Assembly: GCA_022605405.1 (NCBI GenBank)
Contig: JABYQQ010000021.1
Coordinates: 186,001 to 250,000 of the forward strand
Length of the DNA: 64,000 bases
Direction of reading: 5' to 3'
Source of the DNA: Earliella scabrosa
Lineage: Eukaryota > Basidiomycota > Agaricomycetes > Polyporales > Polyporaceae
This document shows positions 1-11,500 of the stretch, piece after piece; within the stretch, counting starts at the first letter, position 1; every line of letters starts with the position of its first letter. The notes under the pieces were generated by a model, which was not told the DNA's origin, searched no databases, and saw only the letters and a list, made by a program, of their open reading frames with translations. The position numbers and the translations under genes are program-made.

Positions 1-1404
1 GAGGCCGGGAGTCTCGGACTTCGTATCGTGGACGCCGGGGTCCGACGCTCCCAGTACGGGCACAAGCAGGTGCGCACAGGCAGTCTCATCACGAGTGCTC
101 GGTCTGACATAAAAGCGCAGAAATGTGCGCGTCGATGCTGATAATCATGAAGCAGACCGTAGTAGGTCTCCTAAGGCCCAGAGGTCCGTGGACTGGATTA
201 GGTGCGTTTTCTTATGGAGTTCAGTTAGCTTACACTTCGGCCACTTGAACTTCTGTATTCCCAGAGCTTCGTCGTTTCGTCGTACTCACAGAGGACACTC
301 AAGAAGCTATGGCTCTGACTGGATTGGACTGGACGTCATTACGGAGGAAAGTAGCTCTAACGGTGGATCCTACTAACCGGATCAGGGCGTCTTGGATATG
401 ATACCGACCCGTTGTAGTTGTAGGAGCGCGCCGTCATGGCTGATAGCAGGAGCTTTGTTCGACCGGTAGTTACCTAGGTGGTTTCCTTTTCCGGTACGGC
501 GTCTATGATTCGTGCGGCGCACGTTGAACGTTGAACGTTGAACCTTGGTATCGGCTGTTTAGGTGCAATAACCTGCTCTTGTCGAGTTGCCTGTAATTTC
601 GCAGATCCTCTAATCGCCTGGCGATGCCGATCCATACCTGGCCACTAGGCTGTAGCTCCTAAATAGTCCTCGCCAGTCTCCGGAGCAGTGACACGCTGGC
701 AGACCCCACATGCACTCAGGGCGAAGCTACCTCGGAAGATGAAACGCGGGCTCAAATGCTGCGGCAATAACGTCAGCAGTTGATTCATTGTCATCTCGCG
801 TTCTGTGAAATTTTAGCCGTGGACAACTCTGAGGGTAAGTCGATGTCTATATGCGACAGCTTGCAAGTTCCAGCAGAGGCCCTCCCCCGTTATTCCCAGC
901 TACACCCCTGAACGAAAGTGGGGATCTGGCCCAAAGTCTGGATACCGCGAGCTTTTGGCGAAAGAACCGCGGACTTCCCATGCTGGTCCCTGGGAGTGAT
1001 CACCCTCGGCTATGGACGCGTTTCGTTGGCCAACATATAAACTCGCGGCGCGAGACTCACCCCCAGGCAACTTGCACACCCGACCGATCCCAAGGTAAGC
1101 AGCGACTCCCTGCATGCCACACATGTCCTAGCTCTGACGTTGGCGCTCTCTGCTCGTTGGGCGTTGTCTAGCCCGGCTGCTCGGCGTTGACAGTATCTCG
1201 CCTTGTTTGCATGACCGATGTCGCTTCACTGTAACAAGGTGAGCATCATGCATTGTCAAACAAAGGCCGCCACTGATAAGTTTCCAGAATCCGTGTTCTA
1301 TTATCCAAGTTAGGCACACGGAGAATCCGGAGGAAGGCACAACGTCCGCCCACTACCGCGTCGCGCTCCCTACACAAATCCAAGCCACCCTACGCCGACT
1401 TCCC
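1..1404. other. No gene supported
   Basis: Short ORFs on both strands show no family motif, no coherent exon chain and no codon pattern. A three-copy GTTGAAC microrepeat lies near 520-543. The last ~60 bases are pyrimidine-rich and probably serve as leader of the F-box gene that starts at 1405. Confidence 0.5.
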
Positions 1405-3135
1405 ATGGCAGCCCATTCTTCCTCCTGCATCGAGAAGTTGCCTCCAGAGGTTCTGGGAGAGATCTTCACCTTCGCCGCAGCGCCACTTACCTGGTACTCC
1501 ACTCAGTACCCGGACTGGGGCTATCCTGCCGAGGTCTCAACATGGCTCCCCCTCACCCTCGTATGCCGGCACTGGCGTGACGTCGCGTACGATAAATCCT
1601 CCCTATGGGCAACAATCGCAGTCTACAACGACAGCCGGTGGCTGGAAGTTGCTCTCCACCGCTCCCGTCAGCAAGCTGTGACGATCGTCTTCCATGCGGC
1701 TCAGACGGTCCCCACTGCCTTGTATCTTCTCGTTGCCCATGCACGCCGCATCCAGAAGCTATTCTTCATGCACCCCGACCTGAGCACGTACAACTGCCTC
1801 AAGCAGCTCTCACTCGTGCACATGCCCGTGATGGAGGAGATCATGTGTAACGAATGGCAGCGCTCAGGCCTCAGAGGAATTGTCGGGTGGTTCGAATTCA
1901 AATGCTCCCACTTTCCCTCCCTCCGATCATTCCGCTGCGCGTCAGTCCAGATCGACTGGGAGGCTCCTATCCTGCATCGTTTGACGCACCTCCACCTGAT
2001 GGATGCCCCCATGTTTCACCCCTCATTCGCCTTCGACAACTTCCTCGGCGTCCTTCAGAAATGTGCCCGCGGCGCACTGCGTCATCTCGAGCTCGGCAAT
2101 TCGTTCCCTTTCTTCGACAACGAATTTTTCACCACCGAAGGTCCTTTCCAGTCCACTCGTATCGTCGACTTCTCCAACTTGGATACCCTCTCACTGACGC
2201 ACAACAAGCCGGAGCCTATTCGAGCGTTGCTGTCGCATCTCCACCTTAACCGACGTATCCAACTCTTCGTCTCGATGGCCGGTTATGTGGGGGCACAGGG
2301 GGAGGACCAGTTCACCGGGCTCGTGGACCTCCTACCTGAAGATCCTCGCTGCATCCCCCTATACAAGCACGCTAGAGTCGCCGTCGTAAGCGCGGAGCGC
2401 GCTTCCGAAACAGACTTCGACTACGCCAGGCTGTTCTGTTGGGCAGATACTGTGAGTGCTGGGAGCCTCACGGTCTTGCTTGCAATGGAGAGCGATGTCG
2501 ATCATCATTGGGCATACAGCTTCGACGACGTCCTGCGCAACTTCACGCAGTTCTTCCACTCCTCCCCCCTCGAAGAGCTGAGGCTCTCCGTCGAAGACAT
2601 CGCCCGAACGTCGAGCGGCCCCAAGCACAGAGCCACGGCAGACACTTTAATCGGCCTCTTCGCTTCCTTCCCTCTCATAGAACTCCTCGAGTTCTACATC
2701 CATGACTCGGAACTTGACGTCGAGTGTCACACACCGCTCATCCACGCTCTCTGGGCCAGTCAGCTGCGCAACGAAGCTAGCAACGCGTCGCCAGGCAAAC
2801 CTCTGTTCGAAGTCGAAGGCTCCGCAACACTTGAATGCCTCCTTCCAAAGCTTCACCACCTACGCATCGAACACATCCCGTACAACTGCGCCTTTTTAAA
2901 GGCCTTGCAAGGGTGTCTATCGAGCCGCAAGTGCATGTTCAAGTCACAGCTGCACGAACTTCACCTGGAGTTCATCGGCCGGCCGAGCGGCTTCGCGTCG
3001 AGTCGGAGCTATCGGAGCCTTATCGAGCAGCTACAGGTGGTTGCAGAGAAGGTAGTAGGCACCGATATGGAGCTGCCGGGCACGCTCAACTACGTGCCGC
3101 TCACTTGGCGTTGTCATCCCTCCGATCGTTATTAG
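1405..3135 (+). CDS. F-box domain protein
   Basis: Uninterrupted 576-residue ORF with ATG in the context cccATGg. Residues ~9-58 form an F-box-like domain (IEKLPPEVLGEIF, then LPLTLVCRHWRDVAYDKSSLW), which in this family binds Skp1 and brings substrates to an SCF ubiquitin ligase. The rest is rich in Leu with spaced LxxL and HLELG-type segments, as in the irregular leucine-rich C-terminal halves of agaricomycete F-box proteins, where the substrate would bind. No intron or lesion is visible and the length is normal for the family. Agaricomycetes carry large, rapidly changing sets of such genes, so the substrate cannot be guessed. Confidence 0.85.
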   Translation: MAAHSSSCIEKLPPEVLGEIFTFAAAPLTWYSTQYPDWGYPAEVSTWLPLTLVCRHWRDVAYDKSSLWATIAVYNDSRWLEVALHRSRQQAVTIVFHAAQTVPTALYLLVAHARRIQKLFFMHPDLSTYNCLKQLSLVHMPVMEEIMCNEWQRSGLRGIVGWFEFKCSHFPSLRSFRCASVQIDWEAPILHRLTHLHLMDAPMFHPSFAFDNFLGVLQKCARGALRHLELGNSFPFFDNEFFTTEGPFQSTRIVDFSNLDTLSLTHNKPEPIRALLSHLHLNRRIQLFVSMAGYVGAQGEDQFTGLVDLLPEDPRCIPLYKHARVAVVSAERASETDFDYARLFCWADTVSAGSLTVLLAMESDVDHHWAYSFDDVLRNFTQFFHSSPLEELRLSVEDIARTSSGPKHRATADTLIGLFASFPLIELLEFYIHDSELDVECHTPLIHALWASQLRNEASNASPGKPLFEVEGSATLECLLPKLHHLRIEHIPYNCAFLKALQGCLSSRKCMFKSQLHELHLEFIGRPSGFASSRSYRSLIEQLQVVAEKVVGTDMELPGTLNYVPLTWRCHPSDRY

Positions 3136-4090
3136 CTCTACTGCACCTTGAATGATACAGAAGTGATGGTTGTGACTTTGTTAGATTATGTGCTGTATCA
3201 TGTTCAAAAGTGGACGTAAGCACGGCAAGCATCTCCCAGTGTCACAACGGAGCGTCACTGCAATCGTAATGGCATGACAGTTCACATTCTTTGAGATTAG
3301 ATACATGGAGTACAGTACTTCGAGCAGGATAAACATGAGACACATCATATGCACGCCACTATGACCCCCACTGACAAGAGCACCCTGAGCCATAAGCGAC
3401 GCACGACGCAGTCCCTAGACTCGTATGAGTCTGTTCAGTCGATGTCGGAGTCACCCGGACGGACAGGCGAGCTGCTATCTGCTATCGTTCGAGAGGCGGC
3501 GGTGTGAGAGCACGAGGAGGTGGGGTGGGGTTGAGTTGCTTGGTCCCGTTGACGGCGCTGAGGCAAGCGTATTTCATGAAATGGTCGTAGCAATCGGGAC
3601 GACGCACAAGGTGCTTGAGGCTGCCCTTCAGGAAGTCATCGGTAGCTCCGCCGGCCTTGACGGTGTTGAAGTCGTTATTGGATGGAGGCGGGACGAAGAC
3701 ACCGGTTTTGTAACAGAGCCGTCCAGCTCCCTTAAGGCGTATAGCGGAACCCAGGGGCCTGCAGGCCCGGAGGTCACTCAGCGCACGCTCCCGTCCAGGG
3801 ATGCAAACGTGGCACACGCACCTTGTCAGCAAGCGCACAGTGATACAGTCGGAAACCGGGGCTGAACCCCGCTTCGAACAGACCAAGACCGTTCCGAGCG
3901 ACCATCATTCCGGGGAAGTTGAAAGCAGTCGACTGACACCCCCCACGATGGTGCTTTTGGTTAGCTTGCTTCTCTCAGACATGACACACGAGCATGAACG
4001 TACTATGAGTACGGAGCAGAGACACCAGCCGACAGCCGCGCATCCAAGCCAGATGCGAGGCGGACAGAGCTTCGAGAGGAGGATCACCCT
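3136..4090. other. No gene supported
   Basis: Overlapping ORFs on both strands (for instance 3482-3886 minus, 134 codons) carry no recognisable domain and cannot be joined into a splice-consistent model. The stretch may hold decayed continuation of the transporter remnant at 4091-4411, but no transporter-like residues were found here. Confidence 0.4.
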
Positions 4091-4411
4091 GAGGGGCGTC
4101 CTGGGGCAACCCTTGCAGGCGGGCGTTGCTCAGGTCCGATCTGTCCAAGTCTACGCGTTAAATGTCAGCGAGTTCTCGATGGATGTGTGCGAGTCGGCCT
4201 GCTTACATGCGAAGGGATACATCGGGGATAGAAACGGGAGAATCCTCATATCAAGCTTACGCACCAACCGCTGCTCAGCTTCCCGCCTGTCGGTCCCTGC
4301 AGTCGAGTCCCCATAGTCAATCTGGTGCTCCCCAACGTTGACAACGCCCTTCTCGTCGTCCGCCACTGTCGCGGTTAGCTTCTCCTCGAGGGCGGGGGTG
4401 GTAGACATCAC
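4091..4411 (-). pseudogene. 5' remnant of an MFS transporter (allantoate/anion permease type)
   Basis: Minus-strand exon 4207-4411 starts MMSTTPALEE and reaches RRLVRKLDMRILPFLS-like residues (seen: EQRLVRKLDMRILPFLS), the cytoplasmic lead-in to TM1 of the fungal allantoate/anion:H+ symporter family. A GTAAGC donor at 4206 and a TAG acceptor at 4151-4152 bound a 56 nt intron; exon 2 continues in frame as YLDRSDLSNARLQGLPQD, the hallmark loop between TM1 and TM2. After about 22 residues the similarity stops, and no TM2-TM12 sequence is present in the following 600 bases. A full family member has about 450-520 residues, so this is a truncated gene copy. Confidence 0.75.
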
Positions 4412-6413
4412 ATCGAGGCTGGTAAGGGAGGAGCCTGAAGGAGAGGGCTCCGAGGGACACGTTCGACAGCGTGGACCTATCTATATGCCGTACGCGCAAC
4501 TTCACAAATTTCTCCCAACGCCAACGACAGTTCTGCGTCAGAAACGGAGTCATTTGACCTCCGAGGGACACAAAGAGTTTGATGGTGTCAGCCGCTAAGC
4601 TTCATGTCGAGGCTTCGAGCCATATTGAGCTGCTAAACGCGGCTTCGAACGTCGAGATATGAGTCACGTACATCGAGTGGTTGCCTATACATGTTGAACA
4701 CTCGCATTCCCATCGAACCGCACCTTCTGTGATTCGGTGTAGGGGCGTGCATAATGAGCAATGGAGAGGATCAGCGATAGCTCTCTCGCCTAGTAGACGA
4801 TTGGACAGACCTGTTGAAGGGGGAAGGGATGGTCCTGCAAATACTATCGCTGACTTGCCGGTGGAAATGACAGCGAGGGACACATTGACGTTATGAGCAA
4901 CTTGACGGGCACGGTCCGGCATGAAGCCGGTGGTAACTTGGATGACAGGGGTCGGACAAGAAGATTGCTCTCTGAAACAGATATCATTAAAGCAAGCGCA
5001 CACCGAAGTGATTGAGAGACATCCATGAAGAGCTGGGGTACCTAGCTGGGTCGCGACAAGGTGACCGAGCTCGTATTGCGACGGCGGAGGTACAACTTTT
5101 CACTCCCGCACGTTGAGGCGACGGCCAGCGGATACCGAGTAACTTGTGAACAAGTATACGGCAAGCGTGGAGAAGAGCTGGTGGAGAAGGACGAACAGGG
5201 AGCGCCGGCCGCAGGAGGAGCATGGGCTGGGTGGCGTGGGAATGTAGTGCATGCATGCGGCACACTGACCACAGCCCAGCACAAGGCTGCACAAAGGTTC
5301 AACTGGAGCAGCGCGCTGGCCGATCGACGTTTCTCGCTCTCCCCGACCCCGCTGTCGGTCTCCCCAAAGGTAATCACGCGCAAGGGAGCAGCTGATACCG
5401 GCCGTAATCCGGGCAGTTCGGAGCGTTACCGTCTCTGAGGCCTGAGGCCTGAGGGTCGGGATATGATCGATGACCGTCAAGCACTCGTCCCCAGTACTCA
5501 ATCCCGCTGCGTCTGCTCATCCCAACCCCCCCCCCCCCCGTCCATACCTCCCTCCTCCCTTGATCTGTCCTCGGCTGCTTCCGTCAAGTCCGTCCCATCA
5601 CCTCCCGGTCGGTTTCCCAGTCCGTCCGCTCTTGCGGCGGTTCCATCTCCACCATCCGCCAAGGGTAATTGACGGAGGACGGCCGGTCATCACACGCGTC
5701 GTCTCCTTCCCCGCTGCATCTCACTCGCTCTCGTCCTCCTCCACCACTCTCGGTCCGGCTTCCTCTGATTTCCGCTCGAGGAGTCTCACTCGTAGCCGTG
5801 CCTCCTCCACGGCCCATCGCGGTCGCTCCGTCAGTCCTCTCCGCGACCTCTCCTTCATTTGGCGCCCAACCGAACGCACCGCGACTCCCCCTCATGGCGA
5901 GTCCACTAGCTGGTGGAGTTCCAGGCAGATCATACCCAGACCATGGGACGAGAAAGAGGAGAGGGAGAAGAGGAGGCAGAAAACAGTTCCCGTCGAGCAA
6001 ACGGAGGGCTACATGCGCACACGTCAGGTGAGCTCTTCCCCATTCTCGCACCGTACCTGCACTGGTTCTTGTCTCGCCGTCTTTGCTCTCCCTCTCGTCA
6101 TGCGGGCTCAGTTGCTCGTGCTACCCGATGACAGCATATCCGTCGCAGCGCACGACTACGCGCACAGTCGTCGACATGGGGTCATGTTGCCCAGTCTAAA
6201 TCCCTCGACCCTGACCGCGCTCATCGCCGTCACAGCCCGCAGGGCAGAGACGCGTTACGCGTCCCATCAGCTCGAATATCAGTGGACACTGGGACTTGAG
6301 CACGTCCCGTCGAGAGTACCTGCCACATCCACGCGCTGTGGCGTTTGCTGCGAGCGGTGCATTGCTGGAGTTTCATGACGGCGACGCTGACTGGACTCGG
6401 CATTTCCCTCTAG
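4412..6413. other. No gene supported; C-tract and possible leader of the kinase relic
   Basis: Short ORFs with no family motif. A run of about 14 C lies near 5526-5539. From ~5660 the plus strand is Ser/Pro/Arg-coding and pyrimidine-rich, with a plausible exon around 5894-6027 ending at CAG/GTGAGC, which could be the 5' part of the decayed kinase gene downstream. This is a guess from position only. Confidence 0.3.
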
Positions 6414-7732
6414 CGCGCCGCTGCCAACGTCCTCAGCACGGTTGGTAAGGTAGTACACGAACTTCTCAACGTTGGCACCGACGTGCTCTGGTTCGCTCCC
6501 ATTCCCGGTCTAGAGGAAGCGGCACGGGTGTTGCTCAACATCTGGGATGCGCTCGAGCTGGTCGACGTGAGTTTGTTTTTCTATCATTGTGGCTAGCCCC
6601 ATCTGAACGTTCTGTTCCAGGTCAACCGCTTGACGTGTCTGCGACTGACAGAGCGATCCTCATGTCGATCCGTGAGGAAATCGCAGAGGATGGTGACGAG
6701 GTTGGACTCGAGCTGCAGCCACCGCTGGATCGCCTTGTCGAGTATGTGTATCTGTCATCTTGCTCTTCACTCGCACTGACTGGCTGGCAGGTCGTACCGC
6801 GAGGTCCACCGGCTTCTCATGAGGCAGTCCAACCAGCCAATCGTCAAGCGGTACCTGCAGCGCGCACTGGGGGGGTGCCACAACAGCCTCGCGGACTATT
6901 CGAGCATGTTCAACGTACGTCATTCCTCTAATCACATGGGGACACGTACTGAGCCGTCCATATGCAGACCTCCATCCAGATCCGGATCCTCAAGCAGGTC
7001 CTCGCCGCAGAGCGACAGCGACAAGCAGACACCGCCGCCATCCTCGACCCATGCGGGCCGGCAGTCACCCGACCTCTCTCACCTCGCGCTCGACTCTTCG
7101 CCCACCGGGGGGCTGCTGCTCACCGCTGAGCCTGCGCCCTTGGACGGCCCCGTCCTCGCGCAGCTGCAGGCGGTGACCGCACGGCAAAACGAGCGCGACA
7201 CGGTACACGACGCTGCGGACCTCCGGCAGCTCATGCGCACCGCGCTCCAGGCAAACAGCGACGTGGAGATGATCCGCGTGCTCCAGGTCGGGCGCGACGA
7301 GATGCCCGAGGCGATTAAGACGCTCCAGCGGGCGCTCGAGAAAGAGGTTGAGCGTGAACGGACGCTCGTAGAGCAGGAGGAGGCCGTCTTCGTAACTAGT
7401 ACTGCCACCTCTGCGACCGTTTCCACCTCCTCCGCCTCCCCCGCGACCAAAGGACAACAACCCGCACAGCGCTAACCTCACGTGCTCCGAGACAGTCCAC
7501 AGCACAGGGGTTCATCGAGACTGGGATCGACGCGCTGCGGCGGCTGAGCGGGGCGGGGGCGGCCGCGCTCCCGAGCTGGACGATTACGCGGTACGAGATG
7601 AACCGGGACGAGAAGATTGGGTTGGGGTTCTTTTTGGACGTGTAGGACGTGTATAGGGGCACGTGGAGAAGCCGGACGGTTGCGATTAAGGTGCTTGCGC
7701 CGACGACATCGCGACAGTTGTTTTTGCACGAG
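6414..7732 (+). pseudogene. Decayed HeLo-like/protein kinase gene, N-terminal part
   Basis: The exons resemble agaricomycete proteins with an N-terminal four-helix (HeLo/MLKL-like) domain before a tyrosine-kinase-like kinase domain. Seen in order: an exon ending NIWDALELVD with donor GTGAGT at 6568; VNRLTCLRLTER; ILMSIREEIAEDGDEVG; RLVESYREVHRLLMRQ across an intron; SSMFN/TSIQIRILKQVLAAE; LRQLMRTALQANSDVEMIRV; then the kinase start, SWTITRYEMNRDEKIGLGF, YRGTWRSRTVAIKVL. Lesions: a frameshift between LRLTER and ILMSIREE near 6650, another frame change near 7050-7090, and a 9-bp tandem duplication (7637-7645/7646-7654) that puts a TAG inside the glycine-loop region. The sequence ends at a donor after QLFLHE at 7732; no further kinase exon follows locally. 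Confidence 0.75.
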
Positions 7733-8520
7733 GTGAGTGTTCGCAGTTGAGTCCTGCAACTGAGTGGGGGTGGGGGCGGGGAGAGTCTATCTCGCCTGTG
7801 AAGGCTTCGCGGATCTCAGCTCGGCCCCTTAGTCGAGCGCATCTCGAGAGTTTCGAGATCGGCTTCGCGGATCGCCTGGTACTGCACTGGGACCGGGTCT
7901 TGGTCGTCAATGGGATGGCCGGAGACCATCCCTGCGTCCATCCTCTATTCATTCGTCGTATCTCTTCCCTCATCTATGACCGGGTTTATTGGACAAAAAA
8001 CAAGTTTTGAATGATTCATCTGATCTCACCTGAATACACACCGAATTCATGCATAGTTATTCAATGTCACTCAGTATCACCTTGCCTCCATGGCCATGCA
8101 GTCATAATCATTCATGTACTGGTCCCGTTCATGCAATCTGCAGTTGAAAGCCAAATCTGCGACCATCACCACCCATCACACATATCCCCGTCATAGCTTG
8201 AATCTTCCGTACTGCAGGATTCCACCGTTGAACACCCACGTGCACGCACATTCACACGCCTTCCTTCGGCGTCTATCTCGCTCTCGCTTCGTGCCTTGTT
8301 GGTCCCACCTCGCACCGCCACCATCGCGTTTCTTTCCCCTCATACATCCTCACTCAAAATCACTTCCTCCCTCGATCTTGGCATCAATATCGGGTCCCTC
8401 TGCTGGTTTATCCGGTCACCGTGCCCAGATGGCACCCCGTTCTCGCAGCTCGGACTAAGGCCCGCCCCCCTGACTCACAAACATGCCCGGCCGGCACTGC
8501 GACACGCCCCAGCCTGAGGA
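7733..8520. other. Intergenic, no gene supported
   Basis: The kinase relic stops at a donor site at 7733. The stretch then becomes AT-richer with repeated ATTCAT and TCATT words around 7990-8130, and shows no coding pattern on either strand. Confidence 0.5.
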
Positions 8521-8527
8521 TATATAA
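8521..8527 (+). promoter_or_regulatory. TATA box of the 8586-12785 gene
   Basis: TATATAA sits 59 bases upstream of the first ATG (8586), in an otherwise GC-rich stretch and followed by a pyrimidine-rich segment (8548-8584), as in strong filamentous-fungal promoters. Confidence 0.6.
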
Positions 8528-8585
8528 GGTCGCCCTCACCTCGAACGAGTTCTTTCCTGGGGACCTTCTCTTTTCTTCTTTCAGC

Positions 8586-11500
8586 ATGACCTCTCCTTTC
8601 GCTCGCCGCCTTGCCTGCGCTCATCATGAGTGCCTGCCCACCCCGCAAACTCCCCTCGAAGCATCCAACTGTGCCGTCTTCAGCGTCACAGCCAACGGTA
8701 TCACCCGGGAGGTTCGTCCATCATGCTCGTTGTCTATCGCGCCGTTCCTCTAACCCCAGTGCGCAGTATGCACTCAGCTTTGACGAGCTGTGCGACGCCT
8801 GCCTCCACCCTTGGTTCTCTCACAGCATCGACCCAGCCAACCCAGGCTTTCACAGTGCGCTTGCTCGCGGCGGCGCGCGCGTCAGCGGGTGCGGCGGCTT
8901 CTTCGCGGTGAGTGCCTTCAAACGTTCCTGTGGATTCCACCTCGACTCGGGCTCAATGCACGCCCGCTAGCTTCCTCCTCCATCCGAATGGATCTACACC
9001 ACCCCGTGTGTGTGCGGCCGAGAGCTACGCTCTCATCAAGGTCTCCCCGTGTCCACGCCCACATCGAACGTGTAAGTGATGTTTCCTGCGCGCTCCTCTC
9101 GTTCCCGTCCCACTCACGCACCACATTTCATAGCACTGTCGCTCCGGTTCAGCTCACCACGACTCATCCCCCAACTTTCCCTACCCCTGAGCCCATCGTG
9201 CGCCCAGGCGGCGCTCATTCGCAAAATACTTCTTCGGTTCCTCCCGTGTACGCCTTCTCTGGTCCACGTCCACCCGAACCTGGTCGCACCATAGATCGTC
9301 GTAATGCCAGTGCGGAACGTCACCGTCAAGAGCGCGGCCGTCGTGCGTCTGGCGCTGCCAGCTCAAGCCCAGTCAACGCGCCTACCCCTCGCGTCTCGAC
9401 CACTTCGACCCCCGCCAATCCTTTCCAGCCCGCGGCACCTACCACGGTCCAACCCTCAACCACCGTCACGAGCACCGTCACCGCTCCTACCTTGGCCTCC
9501 TTGCCTGGCTCATCTGTGGCCGTCGCCACTCGCAGCGAGGTGCCCACTGAGCGTGTCACGGCAGCTCTTCTCCCCGCAGCGGTCAGTCCTTCTTTCGTCA
9601 TCTCCTCACAGTGTTTGCGACTGCTGACGACGGTTTTCTCAGCCCCCCAACCTTCCACAAGCCGAGTCTTCTTACCCAGAGCGCCGATTCCGGTGGTCTC
9701 CCGCCCAGTTCAACGACATCCTCGGCTCCCTGTCCAAGATCCCGCTCATCTGTGAACTCGACCTCCCCGCCGATGGTCCCGTGTTCAGAGAGTTGTACAA
9801 GCAGCTCATGGACCACCTCAAGCGCGTCGATGTCCACATCCCTGGCTGGCCGCACGACACGCCATGTCCCGAGTCCCCTCACAAACTTCCTTTCGTCCTC
9901 CTCTGCACGAAAGGAAACGGTCCGATCAAATCACACGACCCTTACGACGAGTTCACAGCGATGACCTTCACGCTGAAGAACATGCGTCAGCCGCGTCGTG
10001 GGCTGATCAACGTGGACTATCCGCTGGCCGATCGACCGCGAGGGCAGTTGTTCTTCTCCTTCGGTACGTTTGCGGAGCACGTGTGTCGGGCCCAGTAGTT
10101 TCTGATCCTCCCTGTAGCGATGCGGACCCGCGAACTTATCACCCATTTCCTCCGCGCACCCTACTCTCGCGAGGCCATTCCTGGGATCCCCGACTTCCAC
10201 CTCATCACACGCCCCGCGTCGTTGCATCCGTGCTTGGTGCCCCGCCTTTTCTCGATTGTGCAGAAAAAGTACATCGCTGCATGTACGGACGACTGCCCTC
10301 GCGACGAGCCTCCTTTGCCCGCTCGTCCCGACACTCCCATGGATGAGACAGACGACGCACCCCGTCCAGCGCCCGTGATCGCCGCCACTGCTCCAGCGGT
10401 CAGCGCGCGCGCGGAGTCTCCCGCCGCCATGTGGGATGACGACGCAAGCGCAGACGACTATGTTCCTCCGCCTTCGCCGCCTCCCCTCGCGGCATCTATC
10501 AGCCCAGTCCGGCCCCGGCGGCCTCGTCGTCGAACAACCGCACGGATGTCCACCGGCTCTCGCACTCCGACGTCACGCCACACCGCCCAGGCTTCGACAT
10601 CCGCCCTTCGATCACACGAGGCGGTTCCTGACAGGACGATCGAGACGGTATGTGCGGCTTATCCTCCTTAATATCTCGCGGCTCATCCTTTCGTTCAGGG
10701 CAAGGGTGAACCCTCCCGCGTGGACGTTGACCAGACGTCTGTCCCCCGAGCCGGCACGCCTTCTCCATCACGCCGCGCCGCGACGTCTGAGGTAAGGCCC
10801 GTATCACGATCTCTGCGCAGCTCTCCCCTGAGACGATCGACGCTCTTTTTATAGCCTAACACGCCTGGTCGTACTCGTGGAGCCCCTCGCCGACGCCTAG
10901 AAAGTCCGCCTCGACCCGACGAGCCTGCACCGGTACGTGTTGCACTGGTTTATGAGGCCTCAACGTCGTGCTCACGCGGGTATCCACCAGTCCGAGATGC
11001 CGACAGTCCCGTTGGCTATCATCTCAGCGCAGAGTCTCGAGTCATGGGCTTACCGCCTCCTGAACGCTGTCCCGACCGACGTTGAAGAGACGCGTATTCC
11101 CTCGATCCGCGCCCCCACGGTCGCCCAAGCGGTATCAACGCTCCTCTTCCTGGTGCAATGGAACTTCGAGCACTTTGACGAGCCGCAGGGCTACGCCAAG
11201 GCACGGGACTTCCGCGACGCACTCGCCGCCCAGTTTGGCAACGCTGTCGTCTGCAACTACTCGTCGTTGGCCGACTTACTTCGTCGATCGCGTGTTCTCG
11301 ATCTTGCTGTGTACGTTGGTCACTGATATGCTCGTGTGCGAGTCTGGGATCCTGACGATTCCTCTAGAGAGGATACGACCGGCTCGGGCCTCCTTCGCAA
11401 CGTCGTGCGCGCATCAGTCGCTCGTGTACTCGAGGACACGACCGTTTGGCAGCCACGCGGCCGTTTCACCACCCTGCGCTGGAGCCCATGCACCCCCGGC

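Noticed and set aside
5470..6378. 302-codon Ser/Pro/Arg-rich plus-strand ORF
   Set aside because: Composition matches chance ORFs in pyrimidine-rich leader-like DNA, it overlaps other open frames, and no domain is visible.
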